DNA of 9,105 nucleotides from contig JAFGJC010000028.1 in assembly GCA_016929305.1 (NCBI GenBank), forward strand, positions 1 to 9,105. Direction: 5' to 3'. This DNA is from a candidate division CSSED10-310 bacterium. GTDB lineage: Bacteria > CSSED10-310 > JAFGJC01. This document shows positions 6,958 to 9,105 of this stretch, one piece after another. Numbering within the stretch: position 1 is the first letter of the stretch; each line of letters opens with the position of its first letter. Position numbers and translations under genes: made by a program. The notes under the pieces were generated by a model. The model saw only the letters and a list, made by a program, of their open reading frames with translations. It made no database searches and had not been told where the DNA came from.

Positions 6958-8016
6958 GTGAGCATTTATCTGAAACTCTTTATCATTGTAATGCCTTTGA
7001 CAATGTTAACAGGCATTTATGCCGGGGAATTGAAGGAGGAAGCTCGGGAGGAATCAATGATGACTCATCATGAAAACATATCAACTCAGCAAAAAGACAC
7101 ACCGATCGTGTTCGCCTGTTACGGTGAATCAAACCCGGAAATCACTCAGATCACCAACATGATCAGAAGCCTGCGAACCTTTGGCGGCAGTTTCAAAGAA
7201 GCGCCTGTATGGGTTTACTTTCCGGAGGATTTTACAGACCGGGATACATCGCTTCTGAAAAAACTAAACGCTCTTGACGTCACATTAAAAACCAGCGTAA
7301 CACCGGAAGACTCGCAATATTTCTACTTCTCAGGAAAAGTGTTCGCCGCATCAAAAGCCGAAGAGGATGCCTGCTCAACAGCCGATGTTCTTGTCTGGAT
7401 GGACAGCGATACGCTGATCTTGAAAGAACCGCTTCTATTCAACCTTCCGAAAGGAATTGCGTTCGGTTACCGCCCGGTGATGCATAAATTGATCGGATCA
7501 GCATATGGCGATCCACCGGATGAATTCTGGCAGACCATATATCAGGAGTTTTCGCTGCCGGACAGCGCGTTTTATCCAATGACAACACCTGGAGATCAGC
7601 AGACCATACGCCCTTATTTCAATGCCGGGCTTCTGGTCGTCCGCCCGGAAAAAGGCATCCTTCGGCAATGGACAAGAAACTTCCAGAAACTTTACAAAAA
7701 TTCATTCTTTGTCAACCAGTGCCGGCAAGATAAATATAAACGGATATTCCTGCATCAAACAGCCCTGGTCCCTGCCGTACTGAAACTGACGAAGAAAACC
7801 GAATGCATTGAATTCCCTGAAACTGTGAATTACCCGCTCTTTTTTAAAAAAATGTTCGGTGCGACACGTCCTTTTGACGATATCAATGACGCCGTCACCA
7901 TCCGGTATGAGCATTATTTCCAAAATCCCGAGCCCCAATGGGAAAATGAGTTAAAGGCACCGCCGGAAATCATTCACTGGTTGAAAACGTACCTGGCGCC
8001 TCCTGCAAGCAATTAG
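6958..8016 (+). CDS. GT-A-fold glycosyltransferase-like protein (GT8-like) with apparent signal peptide
   Basis: The 352-residue product resembles nucleotide-sugar-dependent glycosyltransferases of the GT-A fold, closest in feel to GT8. It has an early strand IVFACYGE (50-57), the metal-binding D-x-D in LVWMDSDTLI (Asp149, Asp151), a YFNAGLLVVRP segment (220-230) as in GT8-type acceptor/donor loops, and FLHQTAL (264-270). Substrates cannot be read. It starts at GTG (6958) with AAGGA 9 bases upstream. Residues 1-22 then form a signal peptide with a plausible cut at IYA-GE, which is odd for an enzyme needing cytoplasmic NDP-sugars. An in-frame ATG at 7057 (Met34) with GGAGG 5 bases upstream would give a cytoplasmic form. 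It is the third gene of the plus-strand operon, 67 bases after the second, with no terminator between. It could instead be a structurally related but non-catalytic exported protein. Confidence 0.7.
   Translation: MSIYLKLFIIVMPLTMLTGIYAGELKEEAREESMMTHHENISTQQKDTPIVFACYGESNPEITQITNMIRSLRTFGGSFKEAPVWVYFPEDFTDRDTSLLKKLNALDVTLKTSVTPEDSQYFYFSGKVFAASKAEEDACSTADVLVWMDSDTLILKEPLLFNLPKGIAFGYRPVMHKLIGSAYGDPPDEFWQTIYQEFSLPDSAFYPMTTPGDQQTIRPYFNAGLLVVRPEKGILRQWTRNFQKLYKNSFFVNQCRQDKYKRIFLHQTALVPAVLKLTKKTECIEFPETVNYPLFFKKMFGATRPFDDINDAVTIRYEHYFQNPEPQWENELKAPPEIIHWLKTYLAPPASN
7047..7059 (+). promoter_or_regulatory. Internal ribosome site and alternative start of the glycosyltransferase-like gene
   Basis: GGAGG (7047-7051) lies 5 bases before an in-frame ATG at 7057-7059. 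Starting here removes the signal peptide and leaves the whole glycosyltransferase-like domain, which begins near residue 48 of the long form. It competes with the GTG at 6958, whose AAGGA site is also reasonable. The sequence alone does not decide which is used. Confidence 0.4.
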
Positions 8017-8020
8017 CATA

Positions 8021-8476
8021 TTACAAACGATTTCTCCGGTAATCGAAAAGCTCCGCCTTGAATGAACCGTCCGCTTGTTTTATCGATAAAACAAGCTGAA
8101 GTGTGTCGTCACCAGTTCTGCGAATGGTCAGCCCTTCAAAATGCCAGGTGTCGCCGTCATGACGCAGAAGTTTGAATGCCAGTGCCTGGTCCGGTGTTTC
8201 CCATCCTTTCATTGACTGATCAAAGTGCTTCACCTTCAGCACAAGGTCGTCACTCACCACACTCAACGTCATAAACTCGTAAAAGACGATACATCCGCAC
8301 TGTATCAATCTGAACATGCCCATCATTGCGCCGCCCTCCGGCTGCGCCCAGATCTCTTCCACTGTTCCACCCAGACCGGTTCCCTTCCATGCACCCGCCA
8401 TCCATTGCAATGTATCGAGTAACTCTGAAGCAGAACCGCCGGTATCGTTCATTTTCAAGGGACTTTTTTCAGCCAT
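8021..8476 (-). CDS. DUF6265-family small protein
   Basis: The 151-residue protein has no signal peptide or membrane segment and should be cytoplasmic. Its pattern matches my memory of the DUF6265 family: LQWMAGAWKG (23-32), then EEIWAQPEGGAMMGMFR (40-56), LKVKHF (80-85) with GWE (91-93), and FEGLTIRR (113-120), as a probable small beta-barrel or lipocalin-like fold. The molecular function of the family is unknown. The ATG at 8476 follows a GGGGGGAG run with about 4 bases spacing. Its stop lies four bases from the stop of the glycosyltransferase-like gene, so the two transcripts converge with no room for a terminator between them. It is probably a separate unit from the operon. Confidence 0.8.
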   Translation of the reverse strand: MAEKSPLKMNDTGGSASELLDTLQWMAGAWKGTGLGGTVEEIWAQPEGGAMMGMFRLIQCGCIVFYEFMTLSVVSDDLVLKVKHFDQSMKGWETPDQALAFKLLRHDGDTWHFEGLTIRRTGDDTLQLVLSIKQADGSFKAELFDYRRNRL

Positions 8477-8513
8477 CGTTCTCCCCCCTTCCCGTCAACT
8501 CATGAGCAATAGA

Positions 8514-8551
8514 TGCCATGATTACCATTTCATTATGGCAGATGTTTTTTT
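8514..8551 (+). terminator. Intrinsic terminator-like hairpin for plus-strand transcription
   Basis: TGCCATGAT (8514-8522) pairs with ATTATGGCA (8532-8540) in a 9-bp stem with one G-U pair and a 9-base loop, followed after four bases by seven T residues (8545-8551). The stem has only four G-C pairs, so it is of moderate strength. The nearest upstream plus-strand gene is the glycosyltransferase-like gene ending at 8016, so this would end operon transcripts that have run antisense across the DUF6265 gene. Confidence 0.42.
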
Positions 8552-8737
8552 GAAATAAAATCATCACTGACACAAATGATCATAACTTAGTTTGTATTGT
8601 TCTAAAAGTTTACTATTTGTTAACCAAACATATCTTCGTTGATATCGCACGGTAATTATATATTCCGTGTTTATGCTGGGTCTCTCTAACCAAAGGACTT
8701 CATAAATCCAAATCTCTTCGGTAACTCAATGATTAGC

Positions 8738-8766
8738 TTGACAAAAATAGAACATAAAATTACGAT
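8738..8766 (+). promoter_or_regulatory. Sigma-70-type promoter for the beta-barrel gene
   Basis: A perfect TTGACA (8738-8743) is followed after the optimal 17 bases by TACGAT (8761-8766), four of six matches to the -10 consensus including the key A and final T. Transcription would start near 8773, about 47 bases before the ATG at 8820. Confidence 0.5.
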
Positions 8767-8802
8767 ATCGATCAGTGCTGAAACGAAATATCTTTGCGAA
8801 AA

Positions 8803-8810
8803 AGGAGGAG
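8803..8810 (+). promoter_or_regulatory. Strong Shine-Dalgarno site of the beta-barrel gene
   Basis: The purine run AGGAGGAG, preceded by AA, sits 9 bases before the ATG at 8820. It fixes that start and shows that the overlapping frame from 8729 is not the gene. Confidence 0.7.
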
Positions 8811-8819
8811 ATCTTTGTT

Positions 8820-9105
8820 ATGAAACGATCAATGGTATTGGTAATGGCAATGGTGATGTTATGTGTAGTTGTTGCGCAGGCACAACCGGCACGCTATACG
8901 AACATTCGGTCAGCCGGCTTCAACGGTGCCGGTGTGGCGGTCGCACCCGATGATGAAACCACTCCACTTCAGATCAACCCGGCGCAACCGGCGTTGATTA
9001 CGGACAGTTCGATGTATGGAGTTGCTGCGGCATTGGGCGTTAACAAACCGGATGAAGGCGATGACACCACGATATTTGGATTGATGGGTGAATTGTATTT
9101 TCCAA
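8820..9105 (+). CDS. N-terminal part of a probable outer-membrane beta-barrel protein, cut by the window edge
   Basis: The frame stays open from the ATG at 8820 to the window end, giving 95 residues. It begins with a clear signal peptide (MKR, hydrophobic stretch to about residue 18, cut at AQA-QP). The mature start, SAGFNGAGVAVAPDD (31-45) followed by INPAQPAL (52-59), matches the pattern common in FadL/OmpP1-, PorV- and TraF-like outer-membrane proteins, in which an A-x-G-G-A-x-V-A-x-A-D-D motif precedes W/I-N-P-A-x-L. The later part (SSMYGVAAALGV, TTIFGLMGELYFP) has alternating strand-like character. The gene has its own promoter (8738-8766) and a strong ribosome site, so it is probably well expressed and independent of the genes to its left. 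The family cannot be fixed without the rest of the protein. Confidence 0.72.
   Translation, partial: MKRSMVLVMAMVMLCVVVAQAQPARYTNIRSAGFNGAGVAVAPDDETTPLQINPAQPALITDSSMYGVAAALGVNKPDEGDDTTIFGLMGELYFP

Larger units (their letters stand above)
8477..8819. other. Gene-free, AT-rich intergenic region
   Basis: No credible coding region was found in either strand of this 343-base gap. It holds the ribosome site of the minus-strand DUF6265 gene next to 8477, a plus-strand terminator-like hairpin (8514-8551), an inverted repeat CACGG (8648-8652) / CCGTG (8665-8669) around an AT-rich core, and a strong plus-strand promoter (8738-8766). The part between 8552 and 8637 is AT-rich without further recognisable signals. 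A good promoter for the DUF6265 gene was not found. Confidence 0.6.

Noticed and set aside
8533..8605. Possible minus-strand promoters for the DUF6265 gene (CATAAT at 8533-8538, TATGAT further upstream)
   Set aside because: The -10-like boxes are good but the hexamers at 16-18 bases upstream do not resemble TTGACA, and one overlaps the terminator-like hairpin.
8729..8953. Plus-strand frame starting at 8729 (74 residues)
   Set aside because: Its start has no ribosome site, it begins inside the promoter, and it overlaps the frame from 8820, which has a strong Shine-Dalgarno, a signal peptide and a recognisable outer-membrane pattern.

Overview
The window looks like chromosomal DNA from a Gram-negative, probably deep-branching or candidate-phylum bacterium. 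The evidence is several exported proteins with Sec-type signal peptides, a membrane-tethered HEAT-repeat protein, a Pro/Thr-rich linker followed by a terminal beta-rich module, and an incomplete gene at the right edge that begins like an outer-membrane beta-barrel protein. I cannot name the species. There is no rRNA, tRNA, CRISPR array, insertion sequence or phage gene.

Layout. At the far left edge (minus strand) are the first codons of a gene whose N-terminus (MTEQKGIIL, next residue probably Ala) resembles the nucleotide-binding start of RmlA-type sugar-1-phosphate nucleotidyltransferases. Next, also on the minus strand (145-2058), is a secreted clan GH-A-type glycoside hydrolase-like protein. 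A 96-base divergent gap holds a near-consensus sigma-70-type promoter for a plus-strand operon of three genes. These are a membrane protein with about 13 HEAT repeats between transmembrane bundles (2155-4266), a large Cys-rich secreted protein with a transglutaminase-like Cys/His core (4263-6890, coupled by an ATGA overlap), and a GT-A/GT8-like glycosyltransferase-like protein with an apparent signal peptide (6958-8016). A small minus-strand DUF6265-type gene (8021-8476) converges on the operon, 4 bases from its end. An AT-rich, gene-free stretch (8477-8819) carries a plus-strand terminator-like hairpin and a second strong promoter, which drives the incomplete beta-barrel gene (8820 to the right edge).

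How the genes may work together. The hydrolase-like and transglutaminase-like proteins are transcribed divergently and have different catalytic regions, but both end in the same kind of ~120-residue module, which suggests a common surface destination or ligand. Charge distribution in the HEAT protein puts its repeat domain on the extracytoplasmic side, where the transglutaminase-like protein should also be. With the glycosyltransferase-like gene and the sugar-nucleotide gene start nearby, the region could be a small cell-envelope or exopolysaccharide modification locus. That is inference from context; no individual function is proven.
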